Below the pieces are notes generated by a model. That model had not been told where the DNA came from. It worked only from the letters and a program-made list of their open reading frames with translations, and searched no databases. Below, piece after piece: positions 1-9,300 of a DNA stretch of 64,000 nt. Position numbers and translations under genes: made by a program. The stretch lies in the NCBI RefSeq assembly GCF_002092855.1, contig NZ_LVLC01000001.1, forward strand, positions 682,001-746,000, written 5' to 3'. The stretch is from Campylobacter concisus. Lineage in GTDB: Bacteria > Campylobacterota > Campylobacteria > Campylobacterales > Campylobacteraceae. Numbering within the stretch: position 1 is the first letter of the stretch; each line of letters starts with the position of its first letter.

Positions 1-874
1 GCGCTAGACTCATTGCTGCTTTCATTGTCGCACTTTGTGGCCTAGTGATGTGCGTGCCATCACATGTTGAACCAAAACCAACAACCTCAGCATAAATTTT
101 AGCCCCTCTTTTTAAAGCGCTCTCTTCACTTTCAAGCACTAAAAATCCAGCTCCCTCGCCAAGCACCAAGCCATCTCTATCTTTTTCAAACGGCGTTGGG
201 GTCAAATTTGGTGTGCTGTTTTTCACACTTGTAGCGTAGAGTTTGTCAAAGACGTAGGCCTCGCTCACGCAAAGCTCCTCAGCACCGCCTGCTAGCATCA
301 TATCTATGCTGCCATTTTTTATGCTCTCATACGCATAGCCGATAGCATGCGAGCCACTCGTACATGCAGAAGATGTAGGAATGATACGCCCTTTTAGCGA
401 GTAAAATAGTGCGATATTTGCCGCTGTGGTGTGAGGCATCATTTTTATGTAGGTATTTGCGTTAAAATCGCTATCCATGTCCAAAACGAGCTTTGCCATA
501 TCAAGGATAGAGTCCGTGCTACCAGTGCTTGAGCCACTTGCTACGCCCATCCTGCCATCTTGCACGCTTGGATCTAAATTTGCAGCTTGCAACTCTTCTC
601 CATTTAGCAAACCAGCGTCTTTTAAAGCAAGTCCGGCCGCATGTACGCTATAACACGAGACCTTGCCAAGGCTTCTTAGCTGTTTTCTGTCCCACTCCTG
701 TGGGTGTTTGTAGTCTATGATAGGTGCTGCTAGGCGCGTGTTTAGGTCCTTACAACCATCCCACTCGCTCATATATTTCACGGCATTTTTACCCTCAAGA
801 AATTTAGCTCTCATCTCCTCCCAGCTGTTGCCAAAAGCACTGACTGTGCCGATGCCTGTGACAAATACACGCAT
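1..874 (-). CDS. beta-ketoacyl-ACP synthase (FabF/ApeR-like), C-terminus outside window
   Basis: A condensing enzyme of the thiolase fold that would join malonyl units to an ACP-bound chain. I translated it from the minus strand: 291 codons are visible and the frame is still open at the left edge. It begins MRVFVTGIGTVSAFG, and the start ATG overlaps the stop of the reductase gene upstream (TAATG), so the two are translationally coupled. The active-site Cys is residue 171 in TSSACTSGSHAIG; the first catalytic His is about residue 275 in GTHITRP. The second His lies beyond the edge. The family (KAS II type) is secure. Its position as the last of KS-DH-KR-KS matches ApeR of aryl polyene clusters, which is inference from gene order. 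Confidence 0.88.
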   Translation of the reverse strand, partial: MRVFVTGIGTVSAFGNSWEEMRAKFLEGKNAVKYMSEWDGCKDLNTRLAAPIIDYKHPQEWDRKQLRSLGKVSCYSVHAAGLALKDAGLLNGEELQAANLDPSVQDGRMGVASGSSTGSTDSILDMAKLVLDMDSDFNANTYIKMMPHTTAANIALFYSLKGRIIPTSSACTSGSHAIGYAYESIKNGSIDMMLAGGAEELCVSEAYVFDKLYATSVKNSTPNLTPTPFEKDRDGLVLGEGAGFLVLESEESALKRGAKIYAEVVGFGSTCDGTHITRPQSATMKAAMSLA

Positions 875-1593
875 TAGCAAAGTCCTCCATTTACGCCGAT
901 CACCTGCCTTGTGATGTAGCTAGCCTCGTCGCTTAGTAGAAATTTAACCAGCCCTGCCACCTCGCTAGCCTCGCCAGCTCTTTTTGCAGGTATGGCCTTT
1001 AGCACCTCATCTAAAAAGTCGCTATTTAAAATTTCCTCGCTCATATCTGTCTTTATAAGCCCGGGCGCTACGCAGTTTACTGTTATGCCTCTACTTGCAA
1101 GCTCTACTGCAAGGGCTTTGCTAGCTCCTATGATGCCTGCCTTGCTAGCTGAGTAGTTCACCTGACCTCTATTGCCGATAACCCCCGAAACAGAGCTTAG
1201 TGTTACTATTCTAGCTGGCTTTCTAGCCCTTATCATGGGCATTAGCGCTGGTCTTAGCACGTTGTAAAAGCCATTTAAATTTACATCTATCACGTCAAAC
1301 CACTCTTCGTCACTCAGCCCCACAAAGGTGTTATCTCTTGTTATGCCAGCGTTTAAAATAACACCGTAATAAACGCCATTTGCCTCCATGTCAGCCTCTA
1401 TGGCCTCTTTAGCAGCAGCAGTATCAGCCACGTCAAATGTCAAAAATTTAGCCCCAAGTTCACTAGCCATCTTTAAAAGCTCATCGCTCTTACTTCTTGC
1501 GTGAAGCACCACTTCGTACTTGTTAGCAAGGTGCCTAGCTATGCTAGCTCCTATGCCTCTACTTGATCCAGTTATCAATACTCTCTTACTCAC
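874..1593 (-). CDS. 3-oxoacyl-ACP reductase (FabG/ApeQ-like SDR)
   Basis: Short-chain dehydrogenase expected to reduce 3-ketoacyl-ACP to 3-hydroxyacyl-ACP with NADPH. The 239-residue protein has the N-terminal cofactor motif TGSSRGIGA (residues 8-16), NAG at 81-83, and the catalytic set Ser134, Tyr147 and Lys151 in the block GQVNYSASKAG. Length is normal for FabG. The gene overlaps the dehydratase upstream by 8 bases and the ketosynthase downstream by a TAATG junction. It is probably dedicated to the product of this operon rather than to housekeeping lipid synthesis, because two ketosynthases and a dehydratase sit with it and no fabD, fabH or acpP is visible. Family assignment is firm; the dedicated role is inference. 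Confidence 0.9.
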   Translation of the reverse strand: MSKRVLITGSSRGIGASIARHLANKYEVVLHARSKSDELLKMASELGAKFLTFDVADTAAAKEAIEADMEANGVYYGVILNAGITRDNTFVGLSDEEWFDVIDVNLNGFYNVLRPALMPMIRARKPARIVTLSSVSGVIGNRGQVNYSASKAGIIGASKALAVELASRGITVNCVAPGLIKTDMSEEILNSDFLDEVLKAIPAKRAGEASEVAGLVKFLLSDEASYITRQVIGVNGGLC

Positions 1594-2029
1594 TAAGTGC
1601 CTTTTTTACAAATTCTTCATCAGGGCTCATCACGTTTAAAACCGTCCTTGCGCCAAGCTCTCCATTTACAAAAAGCTCGCTGTCATAAACGCCAAATCCA
1701 CTCTCATCTTGGATCGAGCACTTTGAGACGATCACTATCTCATCACCTACTTTAAAATACGGCCTAAAAATTTCAAATTTCCTACTGCCAAGCAAAAAGC
1801 CAAATATCGCCTTTTCGCCCCTTAACTCACGCATCTTTGAGTCATAAACACCAAGGCTTTGAGCCATCATCTCAATCGCTTTTTGCATGTAAAATTTCCC
1901 ATCTTCCAAAAATGGAGTTTGCTCATTTATCACACTTCTTACTTTTATGCTCTCGCAAGGGGTAAATTCTAAAATTTCATCGATCAGAGTTATGGCGCTA
2001 CTGTGCGGCAAATAATCACTTATCATCAT
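1586..2029 (-). CDS. 3-hydroxyacyl-ACP dehydratase, hotdog fold (ApeP-like)
   Basis: A 147-residue single-hotdog protein expected to remove water from 3-hydroxyacyl-ACP to give a trans-2-enoyl chain. The start region LPHSSAITLIDEI resembles the FabZ/FabA active-site His block (His9), and KAIEMMAQSLGVY resembles the central helix with the catalytic acid (Glu53). With no enoyl reductase in the visible operon, the double bonds formed would be kept, as in a polyene. It overlaps the ketosynthase upstream (4 bases) and the reductase downstream (8 bases). ApeP-type dehydratases are short and single-domain like this one. Fold and general reaction are fairly sure; the conjugated-polyene product is inferred from context. 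Confidence 0.8.
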   Translation of the reverse strand: MMISDYLPHSSAITLIDEILEFTPCESIKVRSVINEQTPFLEDGKFYMQKAIEMMAQSLGVYDSKMRELRGEKAIFGFLLGSRKFEIFRPYFKVGDEIVIVSKCSIQDESGFGVYDSELFVNGELGARTVLNVMSPDEEFVKKALSE

Positions 2030-3195
2030 CTCACTCTTTTAAAAATTATCGCGGCGTTATCTCCGCCAAAGGCAAAAGATAGCGACATCGCCGTTTTTAC
2101 GTCAAATTTCGTGCCGCTTTTTACTAAATTTATAGCTTCCAAACTCTCGTCATATGCTCCGTCATAAACGTGTGGTGGCAAGGTGCTATTTTCCTCCATG
2201 CAAAGCATGGAGCAAATGGCGCTTTCTATTGCTCCAGCAGCTCCTAGCGTGTGTCCGATCTGTGGCTTTAACGAGCTAGCATATGCAAAGCCAAGCGTTA
2301 AATTTACAGCTTTTACCTCCATTTTGTCATTTGCTTGCGTGCCGGTACCATGCAAATTTACATAGTCTACGCCTCTCATGTCAGCTTTTTTTAAAGCTTC
2401 TTCTATACAACAAATTGCCATTTTGGCACTAAAATCAGGTTGAGTCATATGAAAAGCGTCGCAGTTTGAGGCTGAACCAGCGACGATAACGTCTGAAATT
2501 TGATCACGGCTAAGCAAAAACAGCCCAGCCCCCTCGCCTATGTTTATGCCCTCTCTGTTTTTAGAAAATGGCTGGCTTGGTTTTTGACTTAAAATGCTAA
2601 GTGAGTTAAAGCCATTTATGGTTAATGTGTTTAAACTATCGACGCCGCCGCATATAACCGCATCGCAAATATCGCTTTTTATTAGTCTTTGTGCCTCAAT
2701 AATCGCCTTAACACCAGAAGTACAGGCAGTTGAAACACAAAAACTTGGACCTTCTAATCCATAAAATTCGGTCACAAATTCGGTCACATTTGCAAGACAG
2801 TTTCTATCTATACCAAACTTGCTTTTATCAAAAATTTCAGTTTTTATATACTCTTTAAAAGTCCAAAAATTTTCTTCAATTCCACTCGTTGTAGTGCCTA
2901 AAATAACACCTACACGGCTTTTGCCAAATTTTTTGATAGCCCTCTTGATCTCATCATCAAGCTCAAGAAGCGTGTTTAAAAGCAAGGCATTGGTTCTTGT
3001 TTTAAAGTGTTCTTTTGTCTTCTTGGCAAACTCTGGCAGTGCTTTATCAAATTTCGCAACTAAAAATTTATTCTCAGGATGAAACTCACTGCTAAGGCTC
3101 AGAAACCTCTTTCCGCTTAAAAGCGAGCTTAAATTCTCATCACAGCTGCTCCCTGCGGCACTGATAATGGCTGGTTTGCTAACGTAGATCAACAC
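2026..3195 (-). CDS. beta-ketoacyl-ACP synthase (ApeO-like)
   Basis: Second condensing enzyme of the operon, 389 residues. The catalytic triad is visible: Cys158 in VSTACTSG, His282 in HGTGTQAND and His315 in IGHTLGAAGA. The HGTGT and GHTLGAAG motifs are classical for active ketosynthases, so this is not a chain-length factor lacking the Cys. It is shorter and more divergent at the N-terminus than FabF. It overlaps the lipoprotein gene upstream by 17 bases and the dehydratase downstream by 4. Two different ketosynthases around a dehydratase and a reductase (O-P-Q-R order) is the arrangement I recall from aryl polyene clusters of Gram-negative bacteria. The exact substrate is unknown. Confidence 0.87.
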   Translation of the reverse strand: MLIYVSKPAIISAAGSSCDENLSSLLSGKRFLSLSSEFHPENKFLVAKFDKALPEFAKKTKEHFKTRTNALLLNTLLELDDEIKRAIKKFGKSRVGVILGTTTSGIEENFWTFKEYIKTEIFDKSKFGIDRNCLANVTEFVTEFYGLEGPSFCVSTACTSGVKAIIEAQRLIKSDICDAVICGGVDSLNTLTINGFNSLSILSQKPSQPFSKNREGINIGEGAGLFLLSRDQISDVIVAGSASNCDAFHMTQPDFSAKMAICCIEEALKKADMRGVDYVNLHGTGTQANDKMEVKAVNLTLGFAYASSLKPQIGHTLGAAGAIESAICSMLCMEENSTLPPHVYDGAYDESLEAINLVKSGTKFDVKTAMSLSFAFGGDNAAIIFKRVR

Positions 3196-3556
3196 TTTCT
3201 ACCTCATAATATTGATCATCTATCATAAATTTTTGCTCGCTTTTTTCATCTTTTATCATCTCTAGTACTTTTATAAAAAGTTCATTATAGGCACTATTTG
3301 GCGGCAAAAAACCTAAATTTTTAAAGCTGCCATCTTTTAAAAGTCGCCTAGCTTCTGGCGCGCCAAGTGCATTTACAAGGCTAAATTTATACTCATTCTT
3401 GCTATTTTGCACGTAAAGCAAAAGTAGACCTTTTGATGAGCTTACCTTAAATGTTTTCAAGTCAAAATCTACCATCTGTGGCGTATCAAATTTCTTTGCA
3501 CATCCAAGAGCAAAAAGCGAAATAGCAAGGATTATGACTATTTTTTTTATAAGCAA
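3179..3556 (-). CDS. lipoprotein of the polyene-like operon, unknown function
   Basis: A 125-residue predicted lipoprotein. The N-terminus has two Lys, a hydrophobic run and the lipobox LFALGC with the lipidated Cys at 19. It starts with TTG, chosen because AAAAGG lies just upstream and no ATG precedes the signal peptide. The rest is hydrophilic with no motif I recognise. It overlaps the downstream ketosynthase by 17 bases, so it belongs to the operon. Aryl polyene clusters encode an outer-membrane-directed lipoprotein next to the ketosynthase, and this gene has that position; I cannot confirm homology by eye. A run of eight A near the start codon is short but could slip. Confidence 0.65.
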   Translation of the reverse strand: MLIKKIVIILAISLFALGCAKKFDTPQMVDFDLKTFKVSSSKGLLLLYVQNSKNEYKFSLVNALGAPEARRLLKDGSFKNLGFLPPNSAYNELFIKVLEMIKDEKSEQKFMIDDQYYEVESVDLR

Positions 3557-3579
3557 TCTTTACCTTTTAATGTTAAAAA

Positions 3580-4101
3580 TTACAAAAGTTTAATAATTAT
3601 ATCTTTGCATTGCTTAAATGCAAGGCAAATAATAAATGAATTATTAATAATTAAGTATCTTTTTGCCATTTCATCGTAGTTGGTAGTACCAAGATCGCTA
3701 AACGATAAATTTTTAAGCTTTAAAATTGCCTCTTTTGCAGTATAAATTTCATAAAATTTTTGCGTTTTATCTCTTGCATTTGCCAAAATTTTGCTCTCTT
3801 CTTTTGTAAAGCAAAAGCTAGCTATAGCGTCAAAATTTCTCTGCTTTAGCTCTTCTACATCGACTCCGATCTTTTCTTTTGAAATGACTAAAACTGCGAT
3901 ATTTTCTTTATGAGAAAGACAGATTTTGCCTCGCATCTTTGCTTTAAATTTTAAGTAGCGAGATATTTTAAATGAGTTTTGTTTTATTAAATTTGGGTAT
4001 TTTTTAAGCTTTCTACGATCTTTTTTATCTAGCATTTTTGGGCTAAATTTCTCACCGCAAAAGCTGATAGAAAGATGAATTTCACCCCTTTTTATAGGCA
4101 T
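3580..4101 (-). CDS. 4'-phosphopantetheinyl transferase superfamily protein
   Basis: Expected to move the phosphopantetheine arm from CoA to a serine of an acyl carrier protein. The 173-residue protein shows the Sfp-type signature: IGVDVEELKQR (Mg-binding Asp at about residue 78) and YTAKEAILKL about 45 residues later, matching the W/Y-x-x-KEA-x-x-K block. It is shorter than Sfp itself but usual for cluster-borne enzymes. The ATG lies inside the 3' end of the unknown gene upstream (20-base overlap); the lipoprotein follows after 23 bases. A dedicated transferase supports secondary metabolism for this operon. No acyl carrier protein gene is visible in the window, so its substrate must lie beyond the left edge or elsewhere. 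Confidence 0.82.
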   Translation of the reverse strand: MPIKRGEIHLSISFCGEKFSPKMLDKKDRRKLKKYPNLIKQNSFKISRYLKFKAKMRGKICLSHKENIAVLVISKEKIGVDVEELKQRNFDAIASFCFTKEESKILANARDKTQKFYEIYTAKEAILKLKNLSFSDLGTTNYDEMAKRYLIINNSFIICLAFKQCKDIIIKLL

Positions 4102-4762
4102 TTAATCTCTTTTTATAATTTTCATCAAACTCTAATGCTTTTTCAAACTCGGCAGTAAATGCTCTAAGACAATCATTTTTTTGCTGGTTTTCATCGCCAA
4201 ATGATCTAATACGTGGCGTAAAAGTAATCCCATCTTTTCTAAAATCAGCCTCTTTTAGATCAAAGTTTAAATTGCTCATTTTGCTATTTAAGATATGCAA
4301 GGCACATTTTCTTGGCCCAAAGATAAAATTTTGCCCGTTTAAGGGCTTTAGGCTTCTTACTAAAACGCCACCATAAAGTGATAGATCACTTTTAAAAGAT
4401 ATGTCAAAACCAAAGTTATGAAAGTAAATCTCTCCTGCCTCACACTGCCGTTTATAAGTATTTGCGTCAAAACAAGTATAAATTTCAAGCTCGCTAAATT
4501 TATACTCTTTGCCAGAAACAATTAAAACTCTACTTTGCATAAGCTCGCATAAAAAGCCCCTAAATTTCTCATCAAAAAACTCTTTAAAACCAGCAGTCCC
4601 AACTATCTCTTGCTTTATATTTTTATCTAGAATTTTAAAGTTATTTTGTTTAAGTAGGCCAAATTTTTCTTTATCAAAATGACTTTGCTCTAAAAATTTA
4701 CTAAGCACTGCCACTAGATCAAATTTAGCAAAATGGCTTTTAAGTAGCTCGCCAGCTAGCAT
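4082..4762 (-). CDS. hypothetical protein, first visible gene of the polyene-like operon
   Basis: 226 residues that I do not firmly recognise. It has no signal peptide or membrane segment and is lysine-rich. The middle (about residues 105-170) contains GEIYFHNFGFDISF, YGGVLVRSL and FGPRKCALHIL, whose order and spacing faintly recall the C-terminal half of the 3-methyladenine DNA glycosylase (AAG/MPG) fold (an LxRAL strand followed by a GPxK-L helix). This is a weak visual resemblance only. The ATG has a good AGGAGCAAAG site upstream. It overlaps the phosphopantetheinyl transferase gene by 20 bases, so they are co-transcribed; whether it works in the same pathway is open. Confidence 0.6.
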   Translation of the reverse strand: MLAGELLKSHFAKFDLVAVLSKFLEQSHFDKEKFGLLKQNNFKILDKNIKQEIVGTAGFKEFFDEKFRGFLCELMQSRVLIVSGKEYKFSELEIYTCFDANTYKRQCEAGEIYFHNFGFDISFKSDLSLYGGVLVRSLKPLNGQNFIFGPRKCALHILNSKMSNLNFDLKEADFRKDGITFTPRIRSFGDENQQKNDCLRAFTAEFEKALEFDENYKKRLNAYKKG

Positions 4763-4827
4763 CTTTGCTCCTAAGTTTTTTATATTTTAAAGGATTTGAG
4801 TTTTTCAAACTAATCTTTGATAAGAAT

Positions 4828-5685
4828 TTACCAACTGCCACTTGCCCCACCTCCGCCAAAACCGCCTCCGCCGCCACTAAAGCCACCACCTCTTGAACTG
4901 CTTGAATGGCCACTGCCACTACCATTTGAGTCTGATCTATCTCGTCTGAAGCCACTATATGTATTTTTGCTTTGAGTATTTTTTTTAAAGGCATTTTTTA
5001 AAATAATAAAAAATATTACAAACACAATGGCAAAGACAATGAAGTAATTTTGCACGCCAAAAAATTGCTCAAATACCGTAGATATCAGCCCTGCAAAACA
5101 CGCACTAAAGCCAACTCGCATAAAAAATTTACCTAAAAAGCCAGAGATAAAACACGAGATCATGCCAGCAAAAAAGGCAACTATTCCAAAAGGTATCTCT
5201 TCATCTTCACTCACGCTTTCAAATTCTTCGCCACTAGCTACCTTTATGATGGCTCTTATGCCCTCTATCACGCCACCGCCCATATCGCCTTGCTTAAATT
5301 TAGGCACTATCACATCATTTATGATCTGGCTTGATATAGCGTCGGTTAGTACGCCTTCAAGCCCATAACCAACTTCTATACGTATTTTTCTCTCGTTTGG
5401 AGCGATTATTAAAAGCACTCCGTTGCTGCTTTGTTTTTGTCCAAGCTTGTAGCCTCTAGCTATCTCAAGAGAGATATCTTCTATGCTTTTATTTTCTAGT
5501 GATTTAAGCGTCACGATAGCAATTTGCGTCGTACTATTTTGCTCGTAATTTTGCACTAAGTTTAAAAGCTCAGCCTTCTCATTTTTAGAGAAAATTTGAG
5601 CCTCATCATTTATCTGCTCATTAAAATTTATGGCAAAACAAAAGCAAAATGTAAAAAATAAAAGAGCAAAAATTTTCTTCATCAT
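4828..5685 (-). CDS. TPM-domain (YgcG/PsbP-like) membrane protein with Gly/Ser-rich tail
   Basis: 285 residues: signal peptide (MMKKIFALLFFTFCFCFA), a periplasmic TPM domain (about 25-150) with the usual NGVLLIIAPNERKIRIEVGYGLEG block, two to three hydrophobic segments between about 165 and 232, and a C-terminal tail with Gly/Ser stretches ending GGGGASGSW. The Gly-rich tail with terminal SGxW is typical of YgcG-type proteins. TPM proteins are membrane-anchored, of uncertain function, and usually lie next to LemA as here; the start overlaps the LemA stop (ATGATGA). An overlapping 84-codon frame across the Gly-rich DNA is a shadow. The membrane-stress role proposed for the family is not shown here. 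Confidence 0.85.
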   Translation of the reverse strand: MMKKIFALLFFTFCFCFAINFNEQINDEAQIFSKNEKAELLNLVQNYEQNSTTQIAIVTLKSLENKSIEDISLEIARGYKLGQKQSSNGVLLIIAPNERKIRIEVGYGLEGVLTDAISSQIINDVIVPKFKQGDMGGGVIEGIRAIIKVASGEEFESVSEDEEIPFGIVAFFAGMISCFISGFLGKFFMRVGFSACFAGLISTVFEQFFGVQNYFIVFAIVFVIFFIILKNAFKKNTQSKNTYSGFRRDRSDSNGSGSGHSSSSRGGGFSGGGGGFGGGGASGSW

Positions 5686-6275
5686 TTCTCAAATGAAACT
5701 TTTGGATTTATCTTCTCTTCGTTACTTATTTCAAGATTTTGTTTTGGCTTTAGCTCAGGATAAAAAGCACTTGCTATAAATTTATTTGGAAAGCTTCTAA
5801 GGGCTACGTTATACTCTTTTACAGCTTCGATATAATCATGCATTGCTACGCTTATGCGGTTTTGCGTACCTTCAAGCTGACTCTGAAGAGATAAGAAATT
5901 TTGATTTGCTTTTAGCTCTGGGTAGTTCTCACTAACTGCCATAAGCCTGCCAAGCGCCAAGCCAAATGAGCTTTGTGCTGTCATAAATTCTTTCATCTTA
6001 GCTTCATCACTAAGACCACTTGCATCAACGCTTACTTGCATGCTCTTGCTTCTAGCATTTGCCACATCTTCAAAAATTTTTTGCTCATGAGCTGCGTAGC
6101 CTTTTACAGTTTCAACTAAATTTGGCACAAGCTCGGCTCTTCTTTTATATTGATTTAACACCTGTGACCACTTTGCATTTACATTTTCATCAAGTGCAAC
6201 AAATGAATTTATATACTTAAAAGCACCAAAAGCAAGTGCAGCGATAACTATAATAACGGCTATTAAATTTTTCAT
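5682..6275 (-). CDS. LemA family protein
   Basis: 197 residues from the chosen ATG, with AAAGGAG six bases upstream; an upstream in-frame codon would add seven residues without a ribosome site. One N-terminal hydrophobic segment (LIAVIIVIAALAFGAF) anchors a helical domain outside the membrane. Family hallmarks are visible: the block VNAKWSQVLNQYKRRAELVPNLVETVKGY, here described only by its ends (VNAKW and TVKGYAAHE), then QSSFGLALGRL, YPELKAN and YNVALRSFPN near the end. LemA proteins form antiparallel helical bundles of unclear function and pair with TPM proteins. It is the first gene of a two-gene operon with the TPM gene. Confidence 0.92.
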   Translation of the reverse strand: MKNLIAVIIVIAALAFGAFKYINSFVALDENVNAKWSQVLNQYKRRAELVPNLVETVKGYAAHEQKIFEDVANARSKSMQVSVDASGLSDEAKMKEFMTAQSSFGLALGRLMAVSENYPELKANQNFLSLQSQLEGTQNRISVAMHDYIEAVKEYNVALRSFPNKFIASAFYPELKPKQNLEISNEEKINPKVSFEK

Positions 6276-6375
6276 ATTTTCTCCTTTAAGGAGCAAATAT
6301 TAGTAAAACAAGACTTAAAAAATAATGTGAGTTTGAGTTTGGAATGAGTGCGAATTTACGCACTCATTTTGGGGA

Positions 6376-9300
6376 TTAAAGATCGGTTTGGATCTTGTCT
6401 TCTATTTGTATATGGATAGTATGTCCATCTACTTGATCTTTACTTGAGTAGCCCTTAAAGCCACTAGCGTCGTAGTTAGAGTCACGATCCCATTTGTGAT
6501 CTAGATCAACTTTTGTGATTTTATTGCCATTAGCATCAACATCACCACCTTTTATCTTAAGCACCGTGTCATGATTATCAGTGATATCAAGGATATTTTG
6601 TGCATTAAATTTGATCTTTGTTTCTCCTTTAAGCTCAAGATTTTCAAAGCTTTCCACTTTTGAATTAAGATTAGCAATGCCTCTAAGATCAACTATTTGC
6701 TTATCAAACACCAAAGTATCATTGCCTTCACCACCTTTCATATCTTTTGTTGCATCATATTTAACCGTATAGTTTTCAACGCCTATATGAAGTGGTTTAT
6801 AAGGCTCATAAGATTTAGACTCTAGGCCATCTGAAGTTTTAAGTGAGGCTTTAACATTTAGTTCATAGGCTGATCTTGCATTGATATCAAGCTCTTGATC
6901 AAATGTGCCTTTTGTTATATCTGCAGCTGATAAAGTATGTGTTGCAGTCTTGGTTAGTGCATGGTGGTTGTCTGGATCAGTGTATTTAAACTCTACCGTA
7001 TCCCCTTCTCTAGCATCTTCATTAAGATAAGCTTTAACTGTAGTAGACTTTTCGCCACTTTCTGAGGTTTTTATATCTTTATTAAACATGATGCCTCTTA
7101 TAGCATCGATTTCAGCATGTGCCGTATCGCTTACTGTTTTGCTCTCACCAAATGTGTCAGTTAGAGTAACTTCAGCTTTTGTTTCTTTATCAACTGCGAT
7201 AGTAGCATTGAGATCAAGTGGCTTATCTCTATCAAGCGTTTGTTGAGAACCATCATCTAAATTTTTTAGTGTAATTTTTCCATTTACATCTTTTTTCATA
7301 ACTTCGTAATGATTAGTCGCAGTAGATCCATCAGGATTTGTTATCTTGACATCTATCTTATCACCAGCTACAACACTTCCTGGGATAGAAACATGAACCT
7401 TTGAAATTTTACTACCTGACTCATCTCTTGAGATAATGCCATTATCATTTTTATCAGCAACTATGCTTACACTTAATCCCGCTTCACTTAAAGGTGCAAG
7501 TTTAGCTTTTGCTTCGCTGCTAGTTGTAGTCTCAGCACCATTTGTTATAGTAGCTACTGCACTAGTTTCGCGACCTGGAAGCATAGCAACGCCAGGAATT
7601 TTTATAGTGTTATTTTCTAGTTCATGTGGAGTATGAGTAGTATCACTATCATCTGTTAATGAAATTTTACCATTAGCAGTTTTTGAAACCGTATAAGTTA
7701 TGGTTCTAGACCCTGTTGTACCATTAGTTTGAGGCTCTTTTATAGTTACTGCTATCTTATCGCCATTTGTGACATTATGTGGCACCTGAACGCTTATAAT
7801 TGTCTTTTTTATATCATTGTCCAAAATAGCTTCATCTCTGTCTATTACATTGTCTCTACTTGCATTATCTTCAACAAATTCAATCTTTAAATTTTTAGTA
7901 TCTACTGACTCCAATGTAGCTTTAGCTATTTTTGTTACTCCTTTTATAGTAGCTTCAACCACTGCTGGATGATCTTTATCTATATGAACATCAGAAATTT
8001 TTAGCTTATTATCTGTTGGAAGTAATTCAGTGTGACTATCTGGAAATTTTAGAGTAATACGATTGCTGACATTTGAAACAACAGTATATTCTTGTTCTGC
8101 TCCACCATTCACCTTAACTTTTATAATATCACCGCTATTTACAGTGGTTGGGATTTGAAGTGTTGCCGAAGTGGTATTTAAATTTCCATCCTTCATAGCT
8201 TCATCTCTACTTAGAACTCCGTTTCTATCTTTATCCTCATCAATAAATAGCCTAAAGCCTGTTCCAGAACCGCTACCTTGAGCATCAAGCGTAATATCGC
8301 TATTTGTCTCAACCTTATCAGCACTGGTATTATCAGTAACCTTGGCATTAATGATAGTCTTATGATCTTCTGTTAAACCAAGTGTATATTTGACCACTTT
8401 ATTGCTATCAGCATCATCTGTAATATCAAGCTCTTCACTACCATTTTTGGCTATTAATTTGCCGTTATTATCTTTTACTATCTCGTATGTCTTAGTTGTT
8501 TTATTATTTGGTGTGTCTTCGTTATGTGACTCTACTATTAATTTATCACCTAAAACAAAATTTGAAGGAAGCTTGATAGTTGCTATAGTAGTCGCTCCAG
8601 TTGCCTCTGCACTACCCAAAATGCCATCATTATCGGTATCTTTTTCAAAAGTTATCTCCATATCTTCATGAAGCTTTTCAAGAGTATTATGATTTTGAGC
8701 TTCGGCTTTCTTGCCGCCACTTGCATCGGTGGTCTCAGTAGTTACATTGATGGTCTTACCAGCAATGATCTCTACGCCAGGAATTTCTATCTCATTTTTA
8801 TCACTTGCAGTTATAGAAGTATGAGTAGAAGTATCTTCTAGCATGATTTTACCGCTTGGGTCTCTACCTGTAACCTTATAAGTTTTAGGTGAAGTGCCGT
8901 TATCTATTTTTACAGTTACCATATCACCAGTTATAACGTTATTTGGCACTTTTACTACTACTGTCGTTTTATGTAGGTCACCATCTGAGTCCTTGCTCTC
9001 TGCTCTCATTAAAGATACGTTACGGTCAGCATCCTCTTTGAAATATACTGCCATATCGTTTATATTTGAGATAGTAACCGTGCTTGTATCTTCTGTATGC
9101 TGAATATCATCTTTATCTTTTATCTCAGCTGTTACTTTAGTTTCTAGACCAGTCGCTGTTTTAATGCCAGAAATTTTAAAGCTTCTACCATCTGTTTCTG
9201 TATCTATTTTTTTGCCGCCACTATCTTCTACATAAAACTTACCATTATTATCTTTTCCAATAGTATATTTTATTTCTCTAGCAGTAGCTTCATTTGGCTC

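Noticed and set aside
3541-3548. T8 tract near the lipoprotein start as a phase-variation switch
   Set aside because: Eight A/T bases in AT-rich DNA are unremarkable; Campylobacter switches are mostly longer G tracts. Noted only in the gene entry.
4740-4994. 84-residue frame overlapping the TPM gene's Gly-rich tail
   Set aside because: It is the shifted reading of the Gly/Ser repeats on the same strand, with Val/Ala runs that mirror them; no ribosome site.
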